DNA of 64,000 nt. Source: an uncultured Collinsella sp. (GTDB lineage Bacteria; Actinomycetota; Coriobacteriia; Coriobacteriales; Coriobacteriaceae). A model generated the notes under the pieces. The model saw only the letters and a list, made by a program, of their open reading frames with translations, did not search any database and was not told where the DNA came from. This document shows positions 26,804-34,508 of this stretch, one piece after another; the stretch's first letter is position 1, and every line of letters starts with the position of its first letter. A program made the position numbers and the translations under genes. The stretch is from the NCBI GenBank assembly GCA_949285915.1, contig CASDZW010000006.1, positions 1 through 64,000 on the forward strand, given 5' to 3'.

Positions 26804-28202
26804 ATGGACCAGCCGGTCTTTATCATGATGGTCGTTATCGGAGCGCTGCTTGTAGCGCTTATTGTGCTTGTAGCGCTCATGTGCGCGCGCCTCGCCGCGG
26901 GAGAGCGACAGGGCGCCCAGCAGCTTGAGCGGAGCGAGGAGCTTGAACGCGCGCTCGCCGACGCGCAGGAGGAGCTCGTCCAGATGCGCGGCAACCTCGC
27001 CCTTATCGCCCAGCACGCCTCGACCGAATCCGCGCTCAGCCGCCAGCGGCACGACACCCTGGTACAGCGCATCGGCGAGTCCGACGAACGCACCGACGGC
27101 GTGCGCCGCGACGTTGCCCAGCAGCTCGATATCAACCGCCAGACAATCGACGCGCGCCTCGCCCAGATGGGCGAGACCCTAAACACGCAGCTCACCGATG
27201 TGCGCGGCAGCGTCGAGCGCCAGCTCACCGATATTCGCAGCGACACCAACACGCAGCTCGACCGCATGCGCGCCACCGTGGACGAGAAGCTGCAGAAGAC
27301 GCTGAACGACCGCATCACGCAATCATTTGCACTCGTGAACGAGAGCCTCGACAAGGTGGGGCGCGGCCTGGGCGAGATGCAGAGTCTGGCGGCCGATGTG
27401 GGCGGACTCAAACGGGTGCTCTCGGGCGTGAAAACACGCGGTATCTTGGGCGAGGTCCAGCTCGGCGCCATCTTGGCCGAGATGCTCGCACCCGGCCAGT
27501 ACGACTGTGACGTGGCAACGGTGCCCGGCAGCGCCAACCGCGTCGAGTTTGCCGTCAAGCTGCCCGGCGACGCCGGAGAGACCACCTACCTGCCCATCGA
27601 CGCCAAGTTCCCCGGCGACACCTATGAGCACCTGCGCGAGGCGCTCGACACGGGCGACACCGCTGCCGCCGAGGCGGCCTGGAAGCAGCTCGAGCGCCGC
27701 CTGAAGGACGAGGCGCGCGACATCCGCGAGAAGTACCTCGAGCCGCCGGCGACCACCGCCTTTGGCATCCTCTTTTTGCCCTTTGAGGGGCTCTACGCCG
27801 AGGTTGCGAACCGCCCGGGGCTTCTTGAGGAGCTGCAGCGCACCTACCGGGTAAAAAGTTGCGGGCCCGAGCACCATGGCAGCCCTGCTCAACAGTCTGC
27901 AGATGGGCTTTCAGACCGTTGCCATCCAGCAGCGCGCAAGTGAGATCCAAACGGTGCTCGCGGCCGTCAAGACCGAGTTTGGCACCTACCAGAAGATGCT
28001 CCGCCAGGCCCAAAAGCAGCTCGGCACCGTGAGCCGCACGGTCGATACGCTCGTGGGCACCCGTACACGCGCGATGGAGCGTAAGCTCCGCAGCATCACC
28101 GAGCTCGAGGACCCCGCTGAGGCTGAGCGCATCATAGGGGTAGACGCCCTGGAAGCTGCGCCCGCCTTGGATGAAGCGACCGCATCCGCAGAGGAGGACT
28201 GA
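26804..28202 (+). pseudogene. rmuC: rmuC, interrupted by a one-base frameshift in an A run
   Basis: RmuC-family protein (nuclease-fold, limits DNA inversions). The first frame, from ATG at 26804 after CGAAAGGACG, gives a membrane anchor (MVVIGALLVALIVLVALMC), a long coiled coil, and the conserved domain (GILGEVQLGAILAEML, LPIDAKFPGDTYEHL, TTAFGILFLPFEGLYAEV) up to TYRVK. The A5 run at 27853-27857 then shifts the frame to a stop at 27943. Removing one A restores VAGPSTMAALLNSLQMGFQ, the family's continuation, ending at 28202 for about 465 residues. It could be a true pseudogene, a sequencing error, or expression through slippage. nth follows by one base. Confidence 0.85.
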
Positions 28203-28203
28203 C

Positions 28204-28863
28204 ATGCCCCGCGAAACCAACGCCGCTAAGCGCGCCCGTGCCATCGAGGTCTGCGAGCGTCTGAACCGCCGCTACGGACCGGTCGAGTGCTTCCTCGACC
28301 ACGAGAATCCCTTCCGGCTGGTCATCTCGGTCTTGCTCTCCGCGCAAACGACCGATGCCCAGGTGAACAAGGTCACCCCAGAGCTTTTCCGTCGTTGGCC
28401 CACACCCGAGGCCATGGCGTCCGCCACGCCCGCCGAGGTTGCCGAAGTGATCCGCTCGCTCGGTTTCTACAAGACCAAGGCGGTCCACGCCGTCGAGTGC
28501 GCCCAGATGATTGTGGCCGATTACGGCGGCGAGGTGCCCGCCGACATGAAGGAGCTCGTCAAGCTCCCCGGCGTGGGGCGCAAGACGGCCAACATCGTCC
28601 TCAACGTTGGGTTTGGCATTGTGGAGGGCATCGCGGTCGACACGCACGTCAACCGCATCGCCCATCGCCTCATGCTCTCGCCCAAGACGCACGCCAAAGA
28701 GCCCCTAAAGACGGAGCAGGACCTGTTGAAGATCCTCCCGCGCGAGTACTGGGACCAGGTCAACCACCAGTGGATCAGCTTTGGCCGCGAGATTTGCGAC
28801 GCGCGCAGTCCCAAGTGCGGCGAGTGCCCCCTCGCAGACCTCTGCCCCAGTAAGCGCGCCTAA
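28204..28863 (+). CDS. nth: Endonuclease III
   Basis: Bifunctional DNA glycosylase/AP lyase for oxidised pyrimidines, 219 residues. The helix-hairpin-helix LPGVGRKTANIV carries the catalytic Lys (K127); VDTHVNRIAHRL carries the catalytic Asp (D146). The C-terminal [4Fe-4S] loop is intact: CDARSPKCGECPLADLC (C-x7-C-x2-C-x5-C). The ATG at 28204 begins one base after the rmuC stop codon, with GAGGAG just upstream, so the two genes form an operon. The C-terminus SKRA is normal. Confidence 0.95.
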   Translation: MPRETNAAKRARAIEVCERLNRRYGPVECFLDHENPFRLVISVLLSAQTTDAQVNKVTPELFRRWPTPEAMASATPAEVAEVIRSLGFYKTKAVHAVECAQMIVADYGGEVPADMKELVKLPGVGRKTANIVLNVGFGIVEGIAVDTHVNRIAHRLMLSPKTHAKEPLKTEQDLLKILPREYWDQVNHQWISFGREICDARSPKCGECPLADLCPSKRA

Positions 28864-28892
28864 CGCTGCCCCACGGATCGCCCTGAGCGTCG

Positions 28893-29396
28893 CTACCCTA
28901 CAGCCGCCTGCGGCGCATCGTCTGTCATATCCTCGTCAGCAGAGACGTCCGGTTCACGGGTCTTCTTGGGACGACCCGCGGAACGACGGCGCTTCATGTA
29001 GTTCTCGAGCGACTCCAAGTCGACCCACGTGCGCGTCCCCTCACGCCAACCCGTAATAATATGGCCTTTAACCATCTGCGACACTCGCGCGGGCGTCACG
29101 CCAAGACGGCGCGCCGCGTCCGCCGCGGACAACTTAGGAATGGTCTCCCTGCCCGCTGACACGCCGATAACAACGATCTTGCCGTTCTCATACCGCGGCG
29201 TGTTACCAAAGGTGGCCTCGGGCATGGGCTTCTCGGAGATCTCATGCTCTTCGATAACGCACTTGAGCCAGTCCGCTGCCATATCGCAGGCGTCGGCAAA
29301 GTCCTCGCCCTGCGTTCCACCCCCCATATCGAAGGGGAGCACCACATAATAGCCTTCCGTTGGAATAAACTCGAACTCGTACACCCTAAACTGCAT
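28893..29396 (-). CDS. hicB: HicB-family antitoxin with C-terminal DNA-binding domain
   Basis: Antitoxin of 167 residues, partner of the HicA encoded immediately upstream. The N-terminus is a degenerate RNase-H-like HicB fold (YEFEFIPTEGYYVVLPFDMGGGTQGEDFADACDMAADWLKCVIEEH). A central helix-turn-helix follows (LSAADAARRLGVTPARVSQMVKGHIITGWREGTRTWVDLESLENYMKRR), then an acidic tail. HicB proteins neutralise HicA and repress their own operon. The start at 29396 lies 8 bp after the hicA stop codon. The order toxin-then-antitoxin is usual for hicAB. Confidence 0.85.
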   Translation of the reverse strand: MQFRVYEFEFIPTEGYYVVLPFDMGGGTQGEDFADACDMAADWLKCVIEEHEISEKPMPEATFGNTPRYENGKIVVIGVSAGRETIPKLSAADAARRLGVTPARVSQMVKGHIITGWREGTRTWVDLESLENYMKRRRSAGRPKKTREPDVSADEDMTDDAPQAAVG

Positions 29397-29404
29397 AGCC
29401 CCTC

Positions 29405-29584
29405 CTACCTCAGCCTCGCTTCACGCAATACGATCTTTACAAGCACGTCCGGAATCTCCCTGTGGCGCGGCACGAACACGATTCGACCGTCTTGCCTGTT
29501 CCTGAATCGTTCGTGTTTGGTACCTCTGTCTTCCTCAAATCCTGCTGCCTTTAGAATCCGCACTAAGTCTCGCCTTCTTGTCAT
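29405..29584 (-). CDS. hicA: HicA-family mRNA interferase toxin
   Basis: A 59-residue protein, short enough to be missed by simple length cut-offs. It has the HicA double-stranded-RNA-binding-like fold: MTRRRDLVRILKAAGF, the catalytic histidine segment RGTKHERF, DGRIVFVPRHREIP and the ending VLVKIVLREARLR. The ATG at 29584 follows GTGAGGAGGATTGC. The toxin cleaves mRNA when unmasked, according to family knowledge. A probable promoter and inverted repeat lie just upstream, and hicB follows in the same operon. Confidence 0.85.
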   Translation of the reverse strand: MTRRRDLVRILKAAGFEEDRGTKHERFRNRQDGRIVFVPRHREIPDVLVKIVLREARLR

Positions 29585-29596
29585 GCAATCCTCCTC

Positions 29597-29624
29597 ACTA
29601 TACCATAAACATTAACTAGGTTTA
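29597..29624 (-). promoter_or_regulatory. hicAB promoter -10 and inverted repeat
   Basis: In minus-strand orientation TATAGT (29597-29602) is a good -10. TAAAC (29606-29610) / GTTTA (29620-29624) form an AT-rich inverted repeat directly upstream, a candidate HicB operator. Confidence 0.45.
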
Positions 29625-29628
29625 GTAT

Positions 29629-30072
29629 TTAAGAGAAAACCGATTGCATGCCTTGGGATGCACACGCCTGAAGCGCTGTGACCACTGAGTAGAAGAGATC
29701 ATGCAGCAGCTCCCCCACCTCAGATGGGGTGGCACCGCTCGCAATGCAAGTAAGCGCGTAGCTGGCAATAAACAGAGCTATCAACGCTATGGGGACGAGC
29801 ACCACCGCGGCAAGCAATCGCACAGCAGCAAGCACCTTGCGACGCCGCTGGCGGTGCCTATCGAAGGCGAGCTCCTCGCGATACGCCTCTTGCTCGAGCG
29901 AATACGACCTATCCGGCCGCTCACCACGCGCGCTCTGAGGACGCTTATCGCCCGATGGCTCATTCGATTGTCTGGGGGTTTCTGGCGGTGTAAAAAGCGG
30001 TCCCGCCGCCTCACCGACCACATGCGCGAGCCGCTTTGCCCGCGACTCTTCCGTCTCGATAAACAGGTCCAT
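29629..30072 (-). CDS. Hypothetical single-pass membrane protein
   Basis: Protein of 147 residues that I do not recognise. A charged, Pro- and Arg-rich N-terminal part (1-75) is followed by one transmembrane helix (AVRLLAAVVLVPIALIALFIASYALTCIA, about 83-111) and a short C-terminal tail with DLFYSVVTALQACASQ. The ATG at 30072 follows TCTAGAGGAGGCGTTTGGT. It ends near the hicAB promoter, on the same strand. GC content is normal for the region. Confidence 0.65.
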   Translation of the reverse strand: MDLFIETEESRAKRLAHVVGEAAGPLFTPPETPRQSNEPSGDKRPQSARGERPDRSYSLEQEAYREELAFDRHRQRRRKVLAAVRLLAAVVLVPIALIALFIASYALTCIASGATPSEVGELLHDLFYSVVTALQACASQGMQSVFS

Positions 30073-30209
30073 ACCAAACGCCTCCTCTAGAGAGGAGTGC
30101 GGAGACGGAGCCTACAGCATGGAACGCGCAGAGCCTCTTGTCAACCCCTGTCCAAGGGCAGGCACCTCTCGGCCCAGACCCCCGGCCCCCGTCCAAGCTT
30201 CAAACCAGA

Positions 30210-30297
30210 GGAGGCCCCCGTCCGGACTCTCTAAGCAAACATTCCGCAGGCGCGCCAGCGCCGAGGACGTTTGCGTGAGAGCCGGGCGGGGGCCTCC
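30210..30297 (-). ncRNA. Structured hairpin element, copy A, downstream of rubrerythrin
   Basis: A long outer stem (30210-30231 with 30277-30297) encloses a conserved core. On the plus strand: GCAAAC pairs with GTTTGC, and GGCGC pairs with GCGCC, with the internal-loop sequences ATTCCGCA and GAGGAC between them. Copy B at 46252-46337 has the same core with compensatory changes (GCGAAC / GTTCGC, GCGC / GCGC) but a different outer stem. Both lie 15-30 bp past the stop codon of a minus-strand redox gene. It acts presumably as a terminator or 3' RNA element. Confidence 0.7.
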
Positions 30298-30320
30298 CCC
30301 TCAGGTGTGAAGCTCAGACC

Positions 30321-30860
30321 TTAGTAGTTGACGACCTGCTCCTCGAAGTAGCTCTGCGGATGGTTGCAGACCGGGCAGACCTGCGGGGCAGCCGGACCAA
30401 CATGCAGATGGCCGCAGTTCAGGCACTTCCAGACCTTGACGCCCTCGCGATCAAAGACCTCGCCCTTCTCCACGCGCTCAGCGAGCTTGAGATAGCGCTC
30501 CTCGTGAGCCTTCTCAACCGCGCCAACGCCACGGAACTTGGCGGCGATCTCCTTGAAGCCCTCCTCCTCGGCGGTCTTAGCGAACTCGTCGTACATGGTG
30601 GTCCACTCGTAGTTCTCGCCAGAGGCGGCGTCCTTCAGGTTGTCGAGGGTGCCGGGCACCGCGCCGCCATGCAGATACTTGAACCAAAGCTTGGCATGCT
30701 CGGCCTCGTTAAGAGCCGTCTCCATAAAGATGTTCTGAATCTGAACGTAGCCGTCCTTCTTAGCCTGCGAGGCGTAATAACGATACTTGGTGTGAGCCTG
30801 CGACTCACCGGCAAACGCCGTCTCGAGGTTCTTCTTGGTCTGAGAGTTCTCAAAGTCCAT
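30321..30860 (-). CDS. rbr: Rubrerythrin
   Basis: Cytosolic non-haem di-iron peroxidase protecting anaerobes from hydrogen peroxide, 179 residues. The four-helix di-iron domain shows [24 protein letters not shown] and [11 protein letters not shown] (the Glu and ExxH ligands). The C-terminal rubredoxin-like domain has two Cys pairs, [10 protein letters not shown] and CPVCNHPQ. The ATG at 30860 follows GAAAGGGATACCT. It is the last gene of a group with a MutY-like glycosylase and an Rrf2 regulator, which suggests an oxidative-stress cluster. The structured element lies just past its stop codon. Confidence 0.95.
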   Translation of the reverse strand: MDFENSQTKKNLETAFAGESQAHTKYRYYASQAKKDGYVQIQNIFMETALNEAEHAKLWFKYLHGGAVPGTLDNLKDAASGENYEWTTMYDEFAKTAEEEGFKEIAAKFRGVGAVEKAHEERYLKLAERVEKGEVFDREGVKVWKCLNCGHLHVGPAAPQVCPVCNHPQSYFEEQVVNY

Positions 30861-30960
30861 AGGTATCCCTTTCCCTTCTATGAGAACGGTACGTTGCGCG
30901 CTACCTGCGCGTCTATTTGTTATACCCATTTATGCGCAACGCCATCAGCGGCATCTGTTG

Positions 30961-31878
30961 CTATGCGATTGCCCAGACGCCATCGCTCTCAGCACAAAAG
31001 CCCTCTCGCGCAAGCGCCGTGAGGATCGCCTCCACCTCATCCACTGCAACGGGACCACGGCCCGCCGTTGCCTCGAACGCGTCCAGCCGGGCGCGGATGT
31101 CGTTGAAGGCAAGCCCGGGCAACCCCTCGTCACGAGCCGCAAGCAGCAAGCGCACGACCTCTGCCCGCTTCTGACGGCGCGAACCCTCAAAACGCGACTG
31201 TCGCACATGCCCCGCCGAGCGACGCGAAGGATTGGGGATGGTCTTCTTGAGATAAGCACCATAGTCGAGCAGCGCATAGTACCAGCTACGCGGCGTATCG
31301 AGAGCATCTTGGGGCACCGCATGCAGCTCGTCGGGCACAGGATCGCTCCCCAGGGCACCCTCGGGTGCGGCAGGACAGGTTTGCTCGATCAGCGGAATGA
31401 GCTCGCGGTCGGGCACGCCGGGAACATCGGGAAAGAAGTGGTGGAGAAACACGGTCCGCACGTTGGTCTCGAGATACACACCGGGCAGGTCAAAGGCAAA
31501 GGCACGAATACCCTGCGCCGTAGCGGGTCCAATACCGGGAAGCGACACGAGCTCCGCCGTATCGTGCGGGAACACCCCGTCAAAGCGCGAGACGATCTGT
31601 CCTGCCGCCTCACGCAACGCGAGCGCACGGCGGTTGTAGCCCATACCCTGCCAAAGCTCCAAAACGTCGGCGACGGGAGCGGCGGCGAGTGCCTCCACGG
31701 AAGGGAATCGGTCGAGCCAGCGCGGCAGATACCCCTCAACACGCGGCACCTGCGTCTGCTGGAGCATGACCTCAGAAAGCCAGATGATATAAGGCTCGCG
31801 CGTGCGGCGCCACGGCAAATCGCGATAAAGACGCGCGCCCTCGGCACGCATGAGCGTCCTAAAAGCGTTGAGCTCCAT
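30961..31878 (-). CDS. HhH-GPD DNA glycosylase, MutY-like, without Fe-S cluster
   Basis: Base-excision-repair glycosylase of 305 residues. PYIIWLSEVMLQQTQVPRV holds the MutY-type catalytic Glu (E36); SLPGIGPATAQGI is the helix-hairpin-helix. At the position of the conserved catalytic Asp the sequence is YLETNVRTVFLHHF, with Glu (E137). The four Fe-S cysteines of classical MutY are absent; only one Cys lies in the corresponding part. The C-terminal domain ends DEVEAILTALAREGFCAESDGVWAIA, which looks like a winged helix rather than the MutT-like domain. It starts 8 bp after the Rrf2 stop codon and is co-transcribed with it. Specificity for A:G mismatches is therefore uncertain. Confidence 0.8.
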   Translation of the reverse strand: MELNAFRTLMRAEGARLYRDLPWRRTREPYIIWLSEVMLQQTQVPRVEGYLPRWLDRFPSVEALAAAPVADVLELWQGMGYNRRALALREAAGQIVSRFDGVFPHDTAELVSLPGIGPATAQGIRAFAFDLPGVYLETNVRTVFLHHFFPDVPGVPDRELIPLIEQTCPAAPEGALGSDPVPDELHAVPQDALDTPRSWYYALLDYGAYLKKTIPNPSRRSAGHVRQSRFEGSRRQKRAEVVRLLLAARDEGLPGLAFNDIRARLDAFEATAGRGPVAVDEVEAILTALAREGFCAESDGVWAIA

Positions 31879-31886
31879 AGCAGAGG

Positions 31887-32375
31887 TTACTGCTCGAGCT
31901 TCCAGGCAGTTCCGCAACCAGCGTAGGAGCAGAACGCCTCGCGATCGGCAAACTGGCTCTCGACGGCAGGAAACCTGCGGTGCTTGACCACGTCCTCGAG
32001 CGTGACGGAGTCGAGGTAGCTTGCAACTAGGGCGGTGAGGCCGTTCCAGAGCGGATGGTAGCAGCAGCTGTCCATGCGCTCGCAGAAACCGTCGGGCGCG
32101 GCGCAATCGTTGAAGTAGAGCGGGCCCTGAACTGCCTCCACGATGTCTTTGACGGTGACCTTGGCAGGATCGGCCTTGAGGCGCATGCCGCCGTGCACAC
32201 CGCGCAGGCTCTCGATAATGCCTGCCTGCACGAGACCGTGCTGGATGGAGCGGGCAAAGGAGTAGGGCACGTCCACCTGGTCGGCCGCCGTGCGGACAGA
32301 GAGCAGCGCGCCATCGCTCTCGACCAAGATAGAGAGGATACGCAGCGCGTAGTCGGTCTTTCTCGAGATGTCCAT
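31887..32375 (-). CDS. Rrf2-family transcriptional regulator, probable Fe-S sensor
   Basis: Protein of 162 residues. The Rrf2 winged helix is MDISRKTDYALRILSILVESDGALLSVRTAADQVDVPYSFARSIQHGLVQAGIIESLRGVHGGMRL. The wing is followed by three cysteines in Rrf2 spacing: C91, C98 and C104 (plus C105), likely ligands of an Fe-S cluster. The ATG at 32375 follows AAGGGGATAGC. GGTACTATACC (32462-32472) upstream covers a possible -10 (TATAGT on the minus strand) and could be its operator. It lies upstream of the glycosylase and rubrerythrin, so redox or nitric-oxide sensing is a sensible guess. Confidence 0.85.
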   Translation of the reverse strand: MDISRKTDYALRILSILVESDGALLSVRTAADQVDVPYSFARSIQHGLVQAGIIESLRGVHGGMRLKADPAKVTVKDIVEAVQGPLYFNDCAAPDGFCERMDSCCYHPLWNGLTALVASYLDSVTLEDVVKHRRFPAVESQFADREAFCSYAGCGTAWKLEQ

Positions 32376-32618
32376 GCTATCCCCTTGCCACTACCCGCTT
32401 AAGCGGGCTGTAATCCGGCGACGCCGCGGGCGGAACCGGTGGTTGGAAATGATACATGATAGGTACTATACCATCCACAGAGTGGCCGACACATCCCGGA
32501 GCTCATTGGACAGAAAGCGCGCATGACGTCACATCGCGAGTACGGTTCAAGCAAGCACATCCATGAGCAAGTCGGCCGCAGAACGCTCTTTGAGTCGTGC
32601 GGTTGCTACGCTGCACTG

Positions 32619-32761
32619 CGGAATTTCAGTTATTCAATAATCTGATCCGCTCCTACAAAGTAGAGCACCTAAAACGAACCTCGTTTTCCCACGATTCGTG
32701 CAGTTGTCAGAAGGGTCTACTGCGATAGACGTCTACAGATTATTGAATAGCTGCAATTCCG
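32619..32761. repeat. 143-bp element bounded by 26-bp inverted repeats
   Basis: The arms 32619-32644 and 32736-32761 match at 24 of 26 positions; both contain TATTCAATAATCTG or its complement. The interior contains small hairpins: CTACAAAGTAG (32653-32663) and AAAACGAACCTCGTTTT (32671-32687). There is no open reading frame. It is AT-richer than its surroundings. It could be a miniature inverted-repeat transposable element or a structured RNA gene. The flanking 32376-32618 and 32762-32832 hold nothing else I can name besides the Rrf2 promoter area. Confidence 0.65.
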
Positions 32762-32832
32762 TCATCCGGGGGTTGCCGTAACGCTGCAACTAACAGCTCG
32801 CTGCACCCCCTCTCCCATGAATCGGGCAGCTT

Positions 32833-32860
32833 GAAAAAAGACCCCGCCGAAGCGGGGTCT
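32833..32860 (-). terminator. Terminator of the tRNA-Asp gene
   Basis: AGACCCCGC (32839-32847) pairs with GCGGGGTCT (32852-32860) around the loop CGAA (TTCG on the minus strand), followed by six U in minus-strand transcription. Confidence 0.9.
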
Positions 32861-32872
32861 CAAAGCAGACAA

Positions 32873-32950
<78 letters not shown>

Positions 32951-32971
32951 TCAGCAAATGCTGCGGTGGTA

Positions 32972-33001
32972 AGTATACACAGAAGGCAATCGGCGGCGCA
33001 A
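32972..33001 (-). promoter_or_regulatory. Promoter of the tRNA-Asp gene
   Basis: On the minus strand TTGCGC (32996-33001) and TATACT (32972-32977) are 18 bp apart and end 21 bp before the mature tRNA. Confidence 0.6.
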
Positions 33002-33091
33002 GTACTTTTTTCGATTATTTTGGCAGAGCGTCAAATTCGCACTGCTACCTGCGCTTTTGTCTCAAAGATCGGCAACGGTAAGACGGAAGCG

Positions 33092-33556
33092 TTACTCCCA
33101 GGCGCTTGCGATGCGCAAAATGTCGACGGAGACCACCTTACCGTCCTCGACGTACATGCGCGCAATGGAAGGCTTGGCGGAGTCACGCGGGCTCGTAGCG
33201 GAACCGGGGTTCACCACCAGGCAACGCCCCTGCTCGGCAATGCGGGCGCGGTGTGTATGACCGCAAACACCCACGTCAATCGCGCCGACGGGAAGGTCCT
33301 CGCGATAATGCGAGACCGCGAACACAAGCCCCTCGTACTCAAAGGTGTTGAGGCGCTTGAGCGGCGGATCGTAGTTGTAAAAGGAATCATTGTTGCCCAG
33401 GACAGCCTTGATGGGACCGTAGTTTTGGAGCATGTCCCAATCGGCCTCGGAGGTCAGATCCCCCGCATGGATGACAAGGTCGGCACCTTTGATTTCTGCC
33501 AGAAGGGCGCGCGAGAGCCGACCGTGGGTATCGGAGATGATATCGATGCGCTTCAT
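33092..33556 (-). CDS. YfcE/MJ0936-family metallophosphoesterase
   Basis: Calcineurin-like phosphodiesterase of 154 residues. Metal-binding motifs appear in order: IISDTHG (D-x-H), IHAGDLTSE (GD), LGNNDSF (GNxD), AVSHYRED (H) and CGHTHRARI (GHTH). The family hydrolyses simple phosphodiesters such as model substrates or cyclic nucleotides; the natural substrate is unknown. I take the ATG at 33556 because motif I begins at once after it (MKRIDIISDTHG); a longer in-frame reading adds an unconserved Cys/Arg-rich sequence. The ribosome site is weak. Confidence 0.85.
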   Translation of the reverse strand: MKRIDIISDTHGRLSRALLAEIKGADLVIHAGDLTSEADWDMLQNYGPIKAVLGNNDSFYNYDPPLKRLNTFEYEGLVFAVSHYREDLPVGAIDVGVCGHTHRARIAEQGRCLVVNPGSATSPRDSAKPSIARMYVEDGKVVSVDILRIASAWE

Positions 33557-33686
33557 GTCGCGATAATCCTTTGCTCGTGTATCCGAGCAGGCAGTGTAGC
33601 ACATCTGAGCAGGGCGAACAGATTCTACATCTCGCTCAGCAGGCCCAAAGAGCCGTTTGATGAACGCGCAGAACCCCACCGCGCGC

Positions 33687-34403
33687 CTACAGGCTGAGCG
33701 CCTTTTTGAGCGGCACGACGCGACGGCGCGAGACGGGCACGCGCTCGTCGGTGCCGGTGATGCCGAGCTGGATCGCACCGGAGGGCACCGTCTCGACGTC
33801 CTCGACACAGGCGAGATTCACGATATAGCGGCGATGCACGCGGAAGAACCCAAAGTCACCGAGCTTTGACTCAAACTGGGCGAGCGAGGTCGTCGACAAG
33901 AAGCGATCGTCGTCGGTAAAGATGCAGGAGTAGTCGTCCTTGGCCATGATGTAGCGGATCTGGTCGACGGGGATGAGGACCTTGCGGCCGCCCTTCTCCA
34001 CCGGGATACGCTCGATGCTCGACTTGGGCTCGGCCTGCGGCTTGACGTGCAGAGCGACCTTGGCGAGTGCGCGCTCCAGACGCTCCTCCTCAACGGGCTT
34101 GAGCAGGTAATCGACCGCGTCCACGTCGAACGCCTCCACGGCGTGGTCGCTGTAGGCGGTCACAAACACAACGGCGGGCGGATTCTTGAGCTTGTGCAGG
34201 GCCTCTGCCAGCTGCAAACCCGACGCGCTCGGCATGGAGATGTCGAGAAACACCACGTCAACGCGGTTTTCCATGAGCTTTTCGATAGCAGAGCGAACGC
34301 TCGAAGCCTCGATGATGGAGCTCGTCTTACCCGTCTGCTCCAACAAGAAACGCAGCTCGGAGCGGGCGGGAGCCTCATCGTCGACAATCATGGCACGGAG
34401 CAT
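33687..34403 (-). CDS. LytTR-family response regulator
   Basis: Response regulator of 238 residues. The receiver domain (1-120) has the acidic pair in IVDDEAPA, phosphorylated Asp54 in VFLDISMPS and the Lys in YLLKPV. The LytTR DNA-binding domain (about 135-235) is marked by YIMAKDDYSCIFTDDDRFLSTTSLAQFESKLGDFGFFRVHRRYIVNL. The ATG at 34403 lies 7 bp after AAAGGGA; a GTG two codons earlier is possible. It follows the LytS-like kinase gene by 105 bp on the same strand and forms with it a two-component pair. LytTR regulators typically control extracellular polysaccharide, autolysis or bacteriocin genes. Confidence 0.92.
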   Translation of the reverse strand: MLRAMIVDDEAPARSELRFLLEQTGKTSSIIEASSVRSAIEKLMENRVDVVFLDISMPSASGLQLAEALHKLKNPPAVVFVTAYSDHAVEAFDVDAVDYLLKPVEEERLERALAKVALHVKPQAEPKSSIERIPVEKGGRKVLIPVDQIRYIMAKDDYSCIFTDDDRFLSTTSLAQFESKLGDFGFFRVHRRYIVNLACVEDVETVPSGAIQLGITGTDERVPVSRRRVVPLKKALSL

Positions 34404-34508
34404 TGGCACTTCCCTTTCGAACCTCTAACCGATTGCCCCCGGCAGCCGAGGGCTCTCCCGGATAACCGGGAACTCCATCGATATGTCCGCAAGCACACGG
34501 ACAATTTT

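Noticed and set aside
26056-27585. 509-codon minus-strand frame opposite GntR and rmuC
   Set aside because: Ser/Arg-rich shadow; the opposite genes are recognisable.
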